64,000 nucleotides of DNA from Pseudomonas sp. NFIX28 (GCF_900107395.1 NZ_FNPW01000008.1:243378-307377), one strand, 5' to 3'; counted from the stretch's first letter, positions 1 through 8,724 are shown. A program made the numbers and translations. Notes: generated from the sequence alone by a model not told the origin.

Positions 1-437
1 TTTGGCGCGCCGACGTCCAGCAGGGCGAAATAGGCGGTCATGCCGGTCATGCCCAGGGCCGACAGGTAGCGCGGCAATGGCGCGAGTTTCGGGTCGACCT
101 TATAGAAGCCGCGCGGCTCGCCGAGGAAATAGTCCTGCACGCCCAGGGCGCCATTGACGTAGTCGCCGACGGCGAAGCCGGGATGGTTCGAGGCGATCAC
201 CTGGCCCACGCCCAGGGCGCGCATCACTTCGCCGATGCCCACCGGCGGGATGTAGGACTTGCCTTCGTTCATCCAGCCGCGCATGGCCGGGTCGAGGGAC
301 AGGTATTCATTTTTCACCAGGATCTGTCCTGCCGCCGGTTCGCCGACGGGAACCTGCTGGTAGGTGAAGGTTTCGCGGGTCGCCGCGCCCACCGGGCGTT
401 TGGCGAGCAGGAACTGGCGATTGGTCAGGGCGGTCAT
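1..437 (-). CDS. NADP-dependent oxidoreductase (MDR/curcumin-reductase type), N-terminal part only
   Basis: The gene runs off the left edge of the window; about 145 N-terminal residues are present, starting MTALTNRQFLLAKRPVG. The text LSLDPAMRGWMNE, followed by IPPVGIGEVMRALGVGQVIAS, is typical of the zinc-free medium-chain reductases that reduce the double bond of enones with NADPH (CurA, leukotriene B4 12-hydroxydehydrogenase type). The cofactor-binding Rossmann half lies outside the window. It is transcribed away from the short-chain dehydrogenase at 678, with a 240-bp shared upstream region. The family call is firm; the substrate is unknown. Confidence 0.85.
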   Translation of the reverse strand, partial: MTALTNRQFLLAKRPVGAATRETFTYQQVPVGEPAAGQILVKNEYLSLDPAMRGWMNEGKSYIPPVGIGEVMRALGVGQVIASNHPGFAVGDYVNGALGVQDYFLGEPRGFYKVDPKLAPLPRYLSALGMTGMTAYFALLDVGAP

Positions 438-677
438 GGCAGGCACTCGAGGATCAATGGAGCCTTAGTTGATAGACCTTCAACCGCGATGCCGCAAGGT
501 TTGCCGCTGCAGCGAATAACGGCCGATCCAAAGGCGTGATGGTCCCGCGGGGGCCTTCATCACCACCGCCCATAAGCGGGCAACCGGCCCTCTGATAGTG
601 CTGCCGCGCGGCCAAAGGCTGTGCCTAGACTGGCGCCCAATCCTATCCGTGCAGTGCATTCCATCGAGGGCATAACA

Positions 678-1439
678 ATGAGCATGACGTTTTCCGGCCA
701 GGTCGTTTTGGTCACTGGCGCAGCGGCGGGCATTGGCCGGGCCACGGCCCTGGCGTTCGCCGCGCAGGGGCTGAAAGTGGTGGCGGCCGACCTGGACGTC
801 GCCGGTGGCGAGGGCACGGTGCAATTGATTCGCGCCGCCGGTGGCGAGGCGCTGTTCGTGCGTTGCAACGTCACCGACGAGGCGGATGTGCAGCACCTGA
901 TGGCACAGGTGCTGAGCAGCTACGGTCGCCTGGACTATGCCTTCAACAATGCCGGGATCGAAATCGAGAAGGGCAAGCTGGCGGATGGCACCCTGGATGA
1001 GTTCGACGCGATCATGGGAGTCAACGTCAAGGGCGTCTGGCTGTGCATGAAGCACCAGTTGCCGCTGCTGCTCGCCCAGGGCGGCGGGGCCATCGTCAAC
1101 ACGGCGTCGGTGGCCGGCCTCGGTGCGGCGCCGAAGATGAGCATTTATGCTGCCTCCAAGCATGCGGTGATCGGCCTGACCAAGTCGGCGGCGATCGAGT
1201 ACGCGAAGAAGAAAATCCGCGTCAACGCGGTGTGCCCGGCGGTGATCGATACCGATATGTTCCGCCGTGCCTACGAAGCTGACCCGAGGAAAGCCGAATT
1301 CGCCGCGGCCATGCACCCGGTCGGGCGGATCGGCACGGTCGAGGAAATCGCCAGCGCGGTGTTGTACCTGTGCAGCGACGGCGCGGCCTTCACCACCGGC
1401 CATGCGCTGGCGGTGGACGGTGGCGCCACTGCCATCTGA
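678..1439 (+). CDS. SDR family NAD(P)-dependent oxidoreductase
   Basis: A 253-residue classical short-chain dehydrogenase. The cofactor motif TGAAAGIG sits near residue 13, NNAG at 90-93, and the catalytic Tyr157 and Lys161 occur in YAASK. The C-terminal VDGGATAI is usual for the glucose-dehydrogenase-like branch. The ATG at 678 is preferred over an upstream in-frame start at 621 because GAGGG lies about 7 bases before it and the family begins near this point. It is divergent from the oxidoreductase at the left edge. Substrate unknown. Confidence 0.9.
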   Translation: MSMTFSGQVVLVTGAAAGIGRATALAFAAQGLKVVAADLDVAGGEGTVQLIRAAGGEALFVRCNVTDEADVQHLMAQVLSSYGRLDYAFNNAGIEIEKGKLADGTLDEFDAIMGVNVKGVWLCMKHQLPLLLAQGGGAIVNTASVAGLGAAPKMSIYAASKHAVIGLTKSAAIEYAKKKIRVNAVCPAVIDTDMFRRAYEADPRKAEFAAAMHPVGRIGTVEEIASAVLYLCSDGAAFTTGHALAVDGGATAI

Positions 1440-1641
1440 CGCTCGCTTATGGACGGCCCTGGTGAACAAGCGTTGCCAGGGCTCTACCGGATCGACCTCG
1501 ACCATTCTGAAAACGACCTGGACGTAGCTTTTTGCCATTATTCCGACGCTAGAGACTTGTGCTCCAGTGCAGCCCGTTGCGAACCTGCAAAACTGGAGAA
1601 TGGCCTTGTTGCCATTGGGGACTGGAAGGGGATTGAGCGCA

Positions 1642-3606
1642 ATGAATTCGGCCACGAACGGACGTTTTGCCAACCTCGGCATGGCGAAGAAATTGGGTGT
1701 CGGCTTCACCCTGGTGCTGCTGCTGACGGCACTGGTGGCCGCCATCGGCGTCTGGTCCCTGCAGACCATCAGCCAGCGTTTCGACGGCCTCAAGCAGATG
1801 TCGTCGCTCAACAGCGGCCTGCTCAAGGTTCGCCTGCTCGAACAGAACTATGCCTTGCACGGCGACGCAAAAACCGCGGATGCCTTGCATGAGGGCGTCG
1901 ATGCCTTGCTGGCCCTGGCGGCCCAGCTCAAGGAGCGCTCGGCGGCGAACGTACCGGTGATGACTGACGTCGAGCAGGCGCTGGGAGCCTACCGCAAGGC
2001 TTTCGACGAGTTCGTCGAGCTGACCCAGGCCAAGGACCTGGCGCTGGAAATGGCCAGTTGGTCGGTCTCCAGCGTGGCCAATAACCTCGATGTGCTGCAG
2101 GCCGGCCTGGCCGACGACGGCACCTATACGCTCAAGGAGTCCGCCGGCAAGGAGGGCGCCGAGTTCATCGAGCAGGCCAATCAGGTCAGCCAGGTCTCGC
2201 GCCTGATGCTGCAAGCCATGAACGAGGCCCGGGTACGCCTGGACCAAAGCCGCAAGGGCGAGGAAGAGGTCGAGCAGGGCAAGATCGAGCAGGCCGATCA
2301 GGCTCTCGCCCAGGCCGAGCAGCTCAAAACCCTGGTCAAGGACGCCGGCTATCAGACCGTGCTCAACGAGGTGGTCGGGCATATCGGTGGTTTCAGCGAG
2401 AAGCTTGCCGAATACACCGGTTTGCTGATGCAAGAGAAAAAGGTCTACCAGCAGCTGCACGAACGCGCCGCGCAAGTGATGGAGCGGGTCGACCAGGCCT
2501 ACGGCGCGCAGGACCAGTCGATGCAGGCGGAGCTGAAAAAGAACTCGCTGCTGATCATCGCTTCGTCGGCCTTGGCGTTGCTGGTCGGCGTGCTGGCGGC
2601 CTGGGTCATCACCCGTTTGATCGTTGCCCCGTTGCGCAGCGTGATGCGCGTGGCGCAGCAGATCGCCGCCGGCGACCTGAGCGCGACGGTGGAGGTGACG
2701 CGCCGGGACGAAATCGGCCAGTTGATGCTGGCGATGCAGCAGATGGGCAGCGGCCTGAGCGGGATTGTCAGCGGCCTGCAGGCAGGCATCGAGCAATTGG
2801 CCAACTCGGCCCACTCGCTGTCGGCGGTGACCGAGCAGACCAATCTAGAAGTCAGCAGCCAGAAGGAAGAAACCGAGCAGGTGGCCACGGCGATGAACCA
2901 GATGACCGCCACCGTGCACGATGTCGCGCGCAATGCCGAAGAGGCGGCCCAGGCGGCACAGACCGCCGACGACAAGGTCGAGAGCGGCCAGCAGGTGGTG
3001 CGTCAGAGCATGCAGCGCATCGAACAGCTGGCGGACTCGGCCAATAGCGCCAGTTCCAGCATTGAAAGCCTGAGCGCGGAGATCCAGAACATCGGCACCG
3101 TGCTCAGTGTGATCAAGAGCGTCGCCGAGCAGACCAACCTGCTGGCGCTGAACGCGGCCATCGAAGCGGCGCGTGCCGGCGAGCAGGGCAGGGGCTTCGC
3201 GGTGGTGGCCGACGAAGTCCGGGCCCTGGCCAAGCGCACCCAGCAATCGACCGAAGAAATCGAGCGCCTGGTCAGTGCCTTGCGCTCGGCGGCGCAGTCC
3301 TCGGTGCAGCAGATCCAGAGCAGCGGCGAACTGGTCAAGCTGGCGGTCAGCGACGCGTTGCAGACCGAAAGCGCGCTGGGCAGCATTGCCGCGGCGGTGT
3401 CGCTGATTCAGCAGATGAACCAGCAGATTGCCGCTGCCGCCGAGCAACAAAGCTCGGTCGCCGAAGAGATCAATCGCAGCGTTACCAGCATCCGCGCCAG
3501 TGCCGATCAGTCGTCACTGGCCATGCAAGGCAACGCAGCGTCGAGCATCGAGCTGGCGCAATTGGGGGCGGAGTTGAAGGGGATGGTCGGGCATTTCCGG
3601 TTGTAA
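1642..3606 (+). CDS. Methyl-accepting chemotaxis protein, probable HBM-type sensor
   Basis: A 654-residue transmembrane chemoreceptor. TM1 lies at about residues 15-36, followed by a periplasmic helical domain of about 260 residues, TM2 at about 300-323, a HAMP linker, and a cytoplasmic signalling domain whose hairpin tip, beginning EQTNLLALNAAIEAARAGE, is near residue 495. The length and all-helical character of the sensor region suggest the helical bimodular (HBM) class, as in Pseudomonas McpS/McpQ, but this is inferred from general resemblance. The ATG at 1642 has a GGAAGGGGA ribosome site; a GTG at 1567 would add 25 residues unlike the family. It signals through CheW/CheA encoded elsewhere; the ligand cannot be told. 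Confidence 0.9.
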   Translation: MNSATNGRFANLGMAKKLGVGFTLVLLLTALVAAIGVWSLQTISQRFDGLKQMSSLNSGLLKVRLLEQNYALHGDAKTADALHEGVDALLALAAQLKERSAANVPVMTDVEQALGAYRKAFDEFVELTQAKDLALEMASWSVSSVANNLDVLQAGLADDGTYTLKESAGKEGAEFIEQANQVSQVSRLMLQAMNEARVRLDQSRKGEEEVEQGKIEQADQALAQAEQLKTLVKDAGYQTVLNEVVGHIGGFSEKLAEYTGLLMQEKKVYQQLHERAAQVMERVDQAYGAQDQSMQAELKKNSLLIIASSALALLVGVLAAWVITRLIVAPLRSVMRVAQQIAAGDLSATVEVTRRDEIGQLMLAMQQMGSGLSGIVSGLQAGIEQLANSAHSLSAVTEQTNLEVSSQKEETEQVATAMNQMTATVHDVARNAEEAAQAAQTADDKVESGQQVVRQSMQRIEQLADSANSASSSIESLSAEIQNIGTVLSVIKSVAEQTNLLALNAAIEAARAGEQGRGFAVVADEVRALAKRTQQSTEEIERLVSALRSAAQSSVQQIQSSGELVKLAVSDALQTESALGSIAAAVSLIQQMNQQIAAAAEQQSSVAEEINRSVTSIRASADQSSLAMQGNAASSIELAQLGAELKGMVGHFRL

Positions 3607-3659
3607 TGCCGCTGATGCTTGCTGCAGGCCGCGTCGCCAGGGACGCAGCCTTATAGAGC

Positions 3660-3685
3660 GCGCCGCGCGAATGGCTCGCGCGGCT
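3660..3685. terminator. GC-rich hairpin between convergent genes
   Basis: The sequence forms a stem of CCGCGCGA with TCGCGCGG around a short loop, in the 87-base gap between the chemoreceptor stop and the converging gene at 3694. There is no clear T-run, so a role in termination is tentative. Confidence 0.35.
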
Positions 3686-3693
3686 GTTGCCGG

Positions 3694-4464
3694 TCAGTCG
3701 TAAATGGCTTTCTTTTTCCAGTCGGCGTCGGCTTCGACGACCTTCAGGCCTTCGGTCAATTGGTTGACCTCGCCCTCGACTGGCTGGGTGTTGGTCAAGA
3801 CCATCGCATTGGAGCGGGCCAGGAGTTTCTCCAGGTACTCCAGCTGTTCCCGATAGACCGCCGGGTCCGGCTGCTTGCGCAGGTACTGCACGCCGCGCTC
3901 GAACGCCAGCCGCGCCTGGCCAGGCTGATCCTGCTGCAGGGCGAATTGGCCGAGGTTGTTGAAGAACTCGATGTGCAACAACACCAGGATGTGGCGGATC
4001 TCCCGGATCCAGTGCTTGGCTTCGTTGGTCGGCAGGAAACCGTCCTGGGCGGCGCGAGTGACCTGGCCATGCAGGGCTTCCAAAAGAAAGCGCACATCCT
4101 TGGCCTTGGCTTCGGTCTGGATCGGGCAGGGCGGGTTGTTGACCGGAATCGATTCGCCCTGGCCGACCAGCGCGTTCAACTCGACGATGCGTGCCTTGAT
4201 CGCTGCATCGGACTTGTTCAGGTTCAACAGGCGCTGAACGACGTTGAACTCCAGACGGGTGATCAACAGCTTGAGCGCCGGCGACATGAACTGGCCGGGG
4301 AAGGTTTCGGTGATTTCGCCGCAGCGGCGCAGGCGGTCATTGAGTTCGACCTTGGTACGGGCCTTTTCCAGTTTGTTGTTTTCCACCACATGGTTCATGT
4401 AGCCAATGGCGATCAATATTACGATCCCGGCTACTACTAGCAGGGTGATCATGAGTGGTGTCAC
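3694..4464 (-). CDS. Membrane-anchored protein of unknown function
   Basis: A protein of 256 residues with one N-terminal transmembrane helix (MITLLVVAGIVILIAIGYM), followed by a long, mainly helical soluble part rich in Leu, Glu and Arg. The chosen start is GTG at 4464, because AGAGGT stands 7 bases upstream and the product then begins MTPLMITLL; the frame stays open to 4608 but those residues look non-coding. I recognise no domain or active site. The helical repeats in the C-terminal half could be a TPR-like scaffold, which is a guess. It converges with the chemoreceptor gene. Confidence 0.7.
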   Translation of the reverse strand: MTPLMITLLVVAGIVILIAIGYMNHVVENNKLEKARTKVELNDRLRRCGEITETFPGQFMSPALKLLITRLEFNVVQRLLNLNKSDAAIKARIVELNALVGQGESIPVNNPPCPIQTEAKAKDVRFLLEALHGQVTRAAQDGFLPTNEAKHWIREIRHILVLLHIEFFNNLGQFALQQDQPGQARLAFERGVQYLRKQPDPAVYREQLEYLEKLLARSNAMVLTNTQPVEGEVNQLTEGLKVVEADADWKKKAIYD

Positions 4465-4828
4465 CGTTAAGACCTCTTTCTGGGGTTCGCGTACGAGTGG
4501 CGAGTGTAGTGACTTAGCCTTGGGGCGCCTAGCGCAGGTCGACGAGCAGAATCCGATCGATTCCCTACATATATAAGCAACGTCTGGCTGGTTCCATATT
4601 GCCATCACCTAGGGAGGCGGACTATAGCGCCTTGTCGAGTGTCAGAATATAGGCGTCAAGGCACAGGCTGCATAAATGCCCGAAAGGGCTCGCAAACCAC
4701 CCCGAAGTCATTGATTTAAATAAATTTATATCAGGGGGTTGACGACCCTCCAATCCATCCATAGAATGCGCGCCACTTGCAGCGTAAAGCACACAGCGAA
4801 ACGCGGCAGGGAGTGAATGTTGTAGTGT
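4465..4828. other. Intergenic region upstream of the tRNA cluster
   Basis: These 364 bases hold the ribosome site and promoter area of the leftward gene at 3694-4464 and, at the right end, the strong promoter of the tRNA genes. An AT-rich tract precedes that promoter (about 4709-4732), as expected for an UP element of a stable-RNA promoter. I see no gene here. Confidence 0.5.
4739..4767 (+). promoter_or_regulatory. Sigma-70 promoter of the tRNA cluster
   Basis: TTGACG at 4739-4744 and TAGAAT at 4762-4767 are separated by exactly 17 bases. A GC-rich discriminator (GCGCGCC) follows, as is common at stable-RNA promoters, and an AT-rich tract lies just upstream. The first tRNA begins about 60 bases downstream. 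Confidence 0.8.
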
Positions 4829-4904
4829 GTCCCCTTCGTCTAGTGGCCTAGGACACCGCCCTTTCACGGCGGTAACAGGGGTTCGAGTCCCCTAGGGGAC
4901 GCCA
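4829..4904 (+). tRNA. tRNA-Glu (anticodon TTC), copy 1
   Basis: A 76-base cloverleaf with acceptor stem GTCCCCT/AGGGGAC, anticodon stem CCGCC/GGCGG enclosing CTTTCAC (anticodon TTC), T arm GGGG-TTCGAGT-CCCC, and an encoded CCA at 4902-4904. It is followed two bases later by tRNA-Gly. Confidence 0.97.
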
Positions 4905-4906
4905 AT

Positions 4907-4982
<76 letters not shown>

Positions 4983-5086
4983 ATTTTAAACGGCACTGCT
5001 TTCGGGCGGGGCTGAGTGAAACCAGAACCAAGTCTTCGGATGCGGATCTGGACACCGAAACACACACCATGTGTTCCGGGTAGCGT

Positions 5087-5162
5087 GTCCCCTTCGTCTA
5101 GTGGCCTAGGACACCGCCCTTTCACGGCGGTAACAGGGGTTCGAGTCCCCTAGGGGACGCCA
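5087..5162 (+). tRNA. tRNA-Glu (anticodon TTC), copy 2
   Basis: Identical in sequence to the copy at 4829-4904, with encoded CCA at 5160-5162. It is separated from copy 1 of tRNA-Gly by about 104 bases that do not resemble the spacer inside the pairs. Confidence 0.97.
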
Positions 5163-5165
5163 TTT

Positions 5166-5241
<76 letters not shown>

Positions 5242-5247
5242 AACATG

Positions 5248-5277
5248 GAGCTACAGATTTTCAACGATCTGTAGCTC
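5248..5277 (+). terminator. Hairpin just after the last tRNA
   Basis: GAGCTACAGAT pairs with ATCTGTAGCTC around a short loop. With no T-run of its own, it probably marks the 3' end of the precursor or assists processing; the terminator follows at once. Confidence 0.5.
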
Positions 5278-5284
5278 ATCGAAA

Positions 5285-5311
5285 AAGGGTCCCGAAAGGG
5301 ACCCTTTTTTT
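5285..5311 (+). terminator. Intrinsic terminator of the tRNA cluster
   Basis: AAGGGTCCC-GAAA-GGGACCCTT is a perfect 9-bp stem with a GNRA tetraloop, followed by an unbroken run of T. It ends the tRNA transcript. Confidence 0.9.
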
Positions 5312-5510
5312 GCCTCCGAAATTCTTCCGCCACTGCTCTAGAGCACTTCTTAACGGAGGTGGCTCTTTATGCTTGTGTTCGCTGGTATCGGCGCGGCACG
5401 GCGCCAAACAATATCCCGCCTCTCGCGAAAGGGCGGGACAGCGTGACGATCAACTGAAGTGACGCTGTTGCCCGGCAGCCAAGAGCACGGCCGCGCGGAC
5501 ACTGGCATGA

Positions 5511-6149
5511 CTACATCGACAGGATCAGGCGCCCGGCGAACAGAATCAGGATCACGCCCATGGTCCGTTCGAACCAGTGGCCCATGCGCAGGAACAGCAG
5601 GCGCACCCGGGAGCTGGAAAAGAACAGCGCGACAATCACGAACCACAGCGCATTCACACAGCACATCCACACACCGTAGAGCGCCTGCACCTTGAGGGGC
5701 GTGGTGGCGCTGATCACCGTGGTGAAAATCGCCAGGAAGAACAGCGTGGCCTTGGGATTGGTGGCATTGGTCAGAAAGCCGGTCATGAAGGCCTTGGACA
5801 AGGTCTGCTGTTGTGGCTGATCGTTGGCCGTGTCGCTGCCTTCGATCGACGTCTTGGGTTTGCTGCGCAGCAGGCTGATCCCCAAATACAGGATGTAGGC
5901 GCCGCCCACCACCTTGGCCACGCTCAACAGCCACGGCGTGGTGTGCATCAGCGCACCGACTCCGAGCAAGGTGTACAGCACATGCACGGAAATTCCCGCA
6001 CCGATGCCAATGGCCGTACACAGACCAACCACCCGGCCAAAGCGCACGCTCTGGCGGATGGTTACGGCAAAGTCAGGCCCTGGAGCCACTACCGCAAGAA
6101 AGTGGATGGTCGCCAGGGCCAGGAATTCGCCTAGATAGTTGGAAAGCAT
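5511..6149 (-). CDS. LysE/RhtB family amino-acid exporter
   Basis: A 212-residue inner-membrane protein with about six hydrophobic segments. The family signature is visible near the N-terminus (FLAVVAPGPDFAVTIRQSV), as is the conserved FLTNATNPKATLFFLAIFT around residue 130. Members export amino acids or homoserine lactones by proton exchange. It starts one base after the stop of the upstream oxygenase gene, so the two are almost surely translated from one message. In this context it probably exports the oxygenase's amino-acid product or a toxic analogue. Confidence 0.9.
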   Translation of the reverse strand: MLSNYLGEFLALATIHFLAVVAPGPDFAVTIRQSVRFGRVVGLCTAIGIGAGISVHVLYTLLGVGALMHTTPWLLSVAKVVGGAYILYLGISLLRSKPKTSIEGSDTANDQPQQQTLSKAFMTGFLTNATNPKATLFFLAIFTTVISATTPLKVQALYGVWMCCVNALWFVIVALFFSSSRVRLLFLRMGHWFERTMGVILILFAGRLILSM

Positions 6150-6150
6150 T

Positions 6151-6921
6151 TCAACTCCAGAAGGTCAGGGGGGACGAGTTGCCGCGGTAGCCGACAAAAA
6201 AGGACAGGCTCAAGCGCGGATCGGCCACCCCTGGGGTGACGGCGTGCATACGCCTTGAATTGAACATGATGAAGTCCCCGGGCTCCGGACGGACCTCCAG
6301 CGAAGGCGTGCCGAGCAGGGCGGGATCGATGCCGTAGCTGTCGCCGCGCATCTCATCGAACTGGTCCGGCGAAATATCGTGATCCCACATCTGCAGGGCC
6401 CCGCCGGCGTGGGGCATGTTCAGGTAGAGATTGCAGGCGAATTGCGCTTCCAGGCTGCGCGCCTGGAAACTGTCCGGGGCGTCCTTGGCGAAAATGTCGT
6501 GATGGGCAAGGAAGCACACGCCGGGCTTCACCACGCGGGACAGGCCGACGTACATCTTGCGGCCATACAGGTTTTCCAGGTGGGCGCCGGCTGGCCAGGA
6601 TTCATCGAGCATGCAGCGCAGGGTGTCGACAGGCGAGGCATAGGGGGCGCAACGGGTGCGCAGCTCGGCGATATTGGCGGTGGCGCGCTCGAAATAGTCC
6701 TCGATCAGCAGCGGCTGGTTTTCCGCTTCATAAAACGCCATGCCGATCCGCCCGATACTGGGAGCGTTGATATAGCCCTCGAAGCCGGGGGCGAGAATCT
6801 TGTCACCCAGCTGGATTGCCTGGGTGTGCGGCAGGAAGTTCTTGATACGCAGGGCGAGCACTTGTTCATGGGCCAGTTTCTGTATGCACGTCTCATCGAG
6901 ACGCTCGACGTCAAGCATCAT
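6151..6921 (-). CDS. Fe(II)/2-oxoglutarate-dependent oxygenase, probable amino-acid hydroxylase
   Basis: A 256-residue protein with a recognisable jelly-roll iron site: His140-x-Asp142 in FLAHHDIF, His226 in FNSRRMHAVTPG, and Arg236 in DPRLSLSFF to hold 2-oxoglutarate. Other marks are NLYLNMPHAGGALQMWDHD and RPEPGDFIMF in the C-terminal half. The layout recalls the BesD-type family of free-amino-acid hydroxylases and halogenases; the Asp at the second ligand position argues for hydroxylation, since halogenases have Gly or Ala there. It lies between an alanyl-tRNA-editing protein and a LysE exporter, which supports an amino-acid substrate. The reaction is unproven. Confidence 0.75.
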   Translation of the reverse strand: MMLDVERLDETCIQKLAHEQVLALRIKNFLPHTQAIQLGDKILAPGFEGYINAPSIGRIGMAFYEAENQPLLIEDYFERATANIAELRTRCAPYASPVDTLRCMLDESWPAGAHLENLYGRKMYVGLSRVVKPGVCFLAHHDIFAKDAPDSFQARSLEAQFACNLYLNMPHAGGALQMWDHDISPDQFDEMRGDSYGIDPALLGTPSLEVRPEPGDFIMFNSRRMHAVTPGVADPRLSLSFFVGYRGNSSPLTFWS

Positions 6922-6949
6922 CTGCAGATCCCTCTATCCGATAATCGTC

Positions 6950-6972
6950 GAACCCGCGCACGCGGGTTTCCC
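6950..6972 (-). promoter_or_regulatory. Hairpin between the editing protein and the oxygenase genes
   Basis: AAACCCGCG and CGCGGGTT form a tight stem in the 101-base gap between the two leftward genes. There is no U-run, so it is more likely an mRNA processing or stability element, or a weak attenuator, than a full terminator. Confidence 0.35.
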
Positions 6973-7022
6973 CTGTCTCAGGCGATGCGTCGTGTGATGG
7001 GCAAGGCGACATCGCCGATGAA

Positions 7023-7649
7023 TCAGTCCACGTCGTAGTGAACCGATAGCATTCCTTTCTTTTGCGAGAGGGAGGCGATGGTGACGTTGCCCAGTTCCTT
7101 CAGGCACTTCACATGGGTACCTCCGCAGCCATAGGCGGGAAGCTCGCCGAAACCGATTTCCCGCGAGCCTTCACGCAGCGAGACCAGGCGCGGCAGGTCC
7201 GCGGCGATCCATTGCTGAATTCCGTTCTGCAGGCTTTCGACGTCGAGCTCCTGCGGGCTGTCCCCAGGCTTGAAGGACACGCGGCCCTCGCCAGGCCAGT
7301 GATGAGCCTTGACCGGTATCCAGCCGCGGGCTTCGCCGAAATGACCGATCAAGTGTCCGGCCGAGTGCATACGGGTATTGAACTGGCGACGCTGTTCATC
7401 GACCTGTACCTGGACCATGCCCGGCTGTACCGGAAGATCGACGTAATGAACGATTCGCTCGGGTTCCTGGACCACGCGCAATACCTGGCTTTCACCGATC
7501 CAGCCGGTATCGCAGGGCTGGCCGCCGCCCTGGGGATGAAAGATCGTGGCGCGCAGGATCACAGCAAACTCGTTTTCCTGCGGTGTGCATTCGAGCACTT
7601 CAACGTTGGCCTTGAGTTCATCATTATGAAAAAAGAGGCGAAGCGTCAT
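7023..7649 (-). CDS. Free-standing alanyl-tRNA editing protein (AlaX-like)
   Basis: A 208-residue protein matching the editing domain of alanyl-tRNA synthetase without the synthetase body. The zinc motifs are His95-x3-His99 in HSAGH and Cys175-x3-His179 in CGGTH, and FHPQGGGQPCDTG at 37-49 is the usual N-terminal signature. Family members hydrolyse tRNA charged with the wrong small amino acid (Ser- or Gly-tRNA-Ala). It is the first gene of the leftward cassette with the oxygenase and exporter, and is divergent from a LysR regulator. Such a gene in this setting suggests protection of translation against a non-standard amino acid, which is my inference. Confidence 0.85.
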   Translation of the reverse strand: MTLRLFFHNDELKANVEVLECTPQENEFAVILRATIFHPQGGGQPCDTGWIGESQVLRVVQEPERIVHYVDLPVQPGMVQVQVDEQRRQFNTRMHSAGHLIGHFGEARGWIPVKAHHWPGEGRVSFKPGDSPQELDVESLQNGIQQWIAADLPRLVSLREGSREIGFGELPAYGCGGTHVKCLKELGNVTIASLSQKKGMLSVHYDVD

Positions 7650-7740
7650 ATTCCGTGCCCTTATTAAAATACCTTTTTTAATTATATGGTCCGGTGGAAT
7701 TGCGTGATAATCCGTTCAAACCTCAAAGGACTGTTGCGCT
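7650..7740. promoter_or_regulatory. Divergent promoter region of the LysR gene and amino-acid cassette
   Basis: This 91-base AT-rich gap (with a TTTTTTAATTATAT tract) separates the LysR gene from the leftward cassette. It is the expected place for a LysR operator controlling both directions, but I could not define a single clear T-N11-A site. Confidence 0.5.
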
Positions 7741-8724
7741 GTGAGCATAAATCTTCCTCTTCCGCTGCTGGGTGAGATGGCGATTTTCGTCAAGGTCGTC
7801 GAGGTCGGCAGCTTCTCCGAAGCCGCTCGCCAGCTGGGCTCCTCGCCGTCGGCGGTGAGTCGCAGCATTTCTCGCCTGGAAAAGGCGTTGGCCATTCGCC
7901 TGCTGCAACGCACCACACGCAAGTTGCGTTTGAGCGAAGGCGGCGAGGAGGTCTTCAAGCGTTGCAGCGAGATGGTCAGCGCCGCCAAGTCGGTGATGGA
8001 AATCAGCGGTCAATTCACCCATGAGGCCGAAGGGCTGGTGCGGATCAGCGTGCCCAAGGCCGTCGGGCGGTTTGTCGTGCATCCGTACATGCCCGAGTTC
8101 CTGCGGCGTTACCCCAAGGTCGACGTCGAGCTGCTGCTGGAAGATCGCAACGTCGACTTGATCGACGATAACGTTGACCTGGCCATCCGCATCACCGATC
8201 GACCGCCGGCGGGGCTGGTGGGGCGTCAGTTGCTGACCATCGACCACATACTGTGCGCTACGCCGCAATACCTGGCCGAACACGGGACGCCGAGCCATCC
8301 TCATGATCTGCTCAACCACAGTTGTATTTACCTGGGCGAAACCCCCAGCGATGCACGCTGGAAGTTCAAGAAGGGCGGCAAGTTGGTGACTGTCGGCGTG
8401 CGTGGGCGTTATGCGGCCAATCACACCGGGGTCCGGCTGGGAGCGGTGCTGGAACATATCGGCATCGGCAGCCTGCCTTACTTCACTGCGCGGCATGCCC
8501 TGGAGCAGGGCTTGTTGGTGCAGGTGTTGCCGGACTGGACCTTTCTCGCTTCCTACCATGGCGGCGCTTGGCTGTTGCACTCGCCAACCCGCTACCTGCC
8601 GCCGAAGCTGCGGGTGTTTATCGATTACCTGGTGGAGTGCCTGGCGAAGGAACCGACCTTGAGCCGGCAGGGCAGGCACGAGGAGAAGGGCAGCGAAGTG
8701 CCTGAAGGGAATGGCGCAAGCTGA
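7741..8724 (+). CDS. LysR family transcriptional regulator
   Basis: A 327-residue protein with an N-terminal winged helix-turn-helix (FVKVVEVGSFSEAARQLGSS, then SAVSRSISRLEKAL, residues about 13-48) and a C-terminal effector-binding domain of the periplasmic-binding fold. It starts at GTG 7741 with AAAGGA about ten bases upstream. It is divergent from the editing-protein/oxygenase/exporter cassette, the classical arrangement for a LysR regulator and its target, so it probably controls that cassette in response to an amino acid or analogue. Confidence 0.9.
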   Translation: MSINLPLPLLGEMAIFVKVVEVGSFSEAARQLGSSPSAVSRSISRLEKALAIRLLQRTTRKLRLSEGGEEVFKRCSEMVSAAKSVMEISGQFTHEAEGLVRISVPKAVGRFVVHPYMPEFLRRYPKVDVELLLEDRNVDLIDDNVDLAIRITDRPPAGLVGRQLLTIDHILCATPQYLAEHGTPSHPHDLLNHSCIYLGETPSDARWKFKKGGKLVTVGVRGRYAANHTGVRLGAVLEHIGIGSLPYFTARHALEQGLLVQVLPDWTFLASYHGGAWLLHSPTRYLPPKLRVFIDYLVECLAKEPTLSRQGRHEEKGSEVPEGNGAS

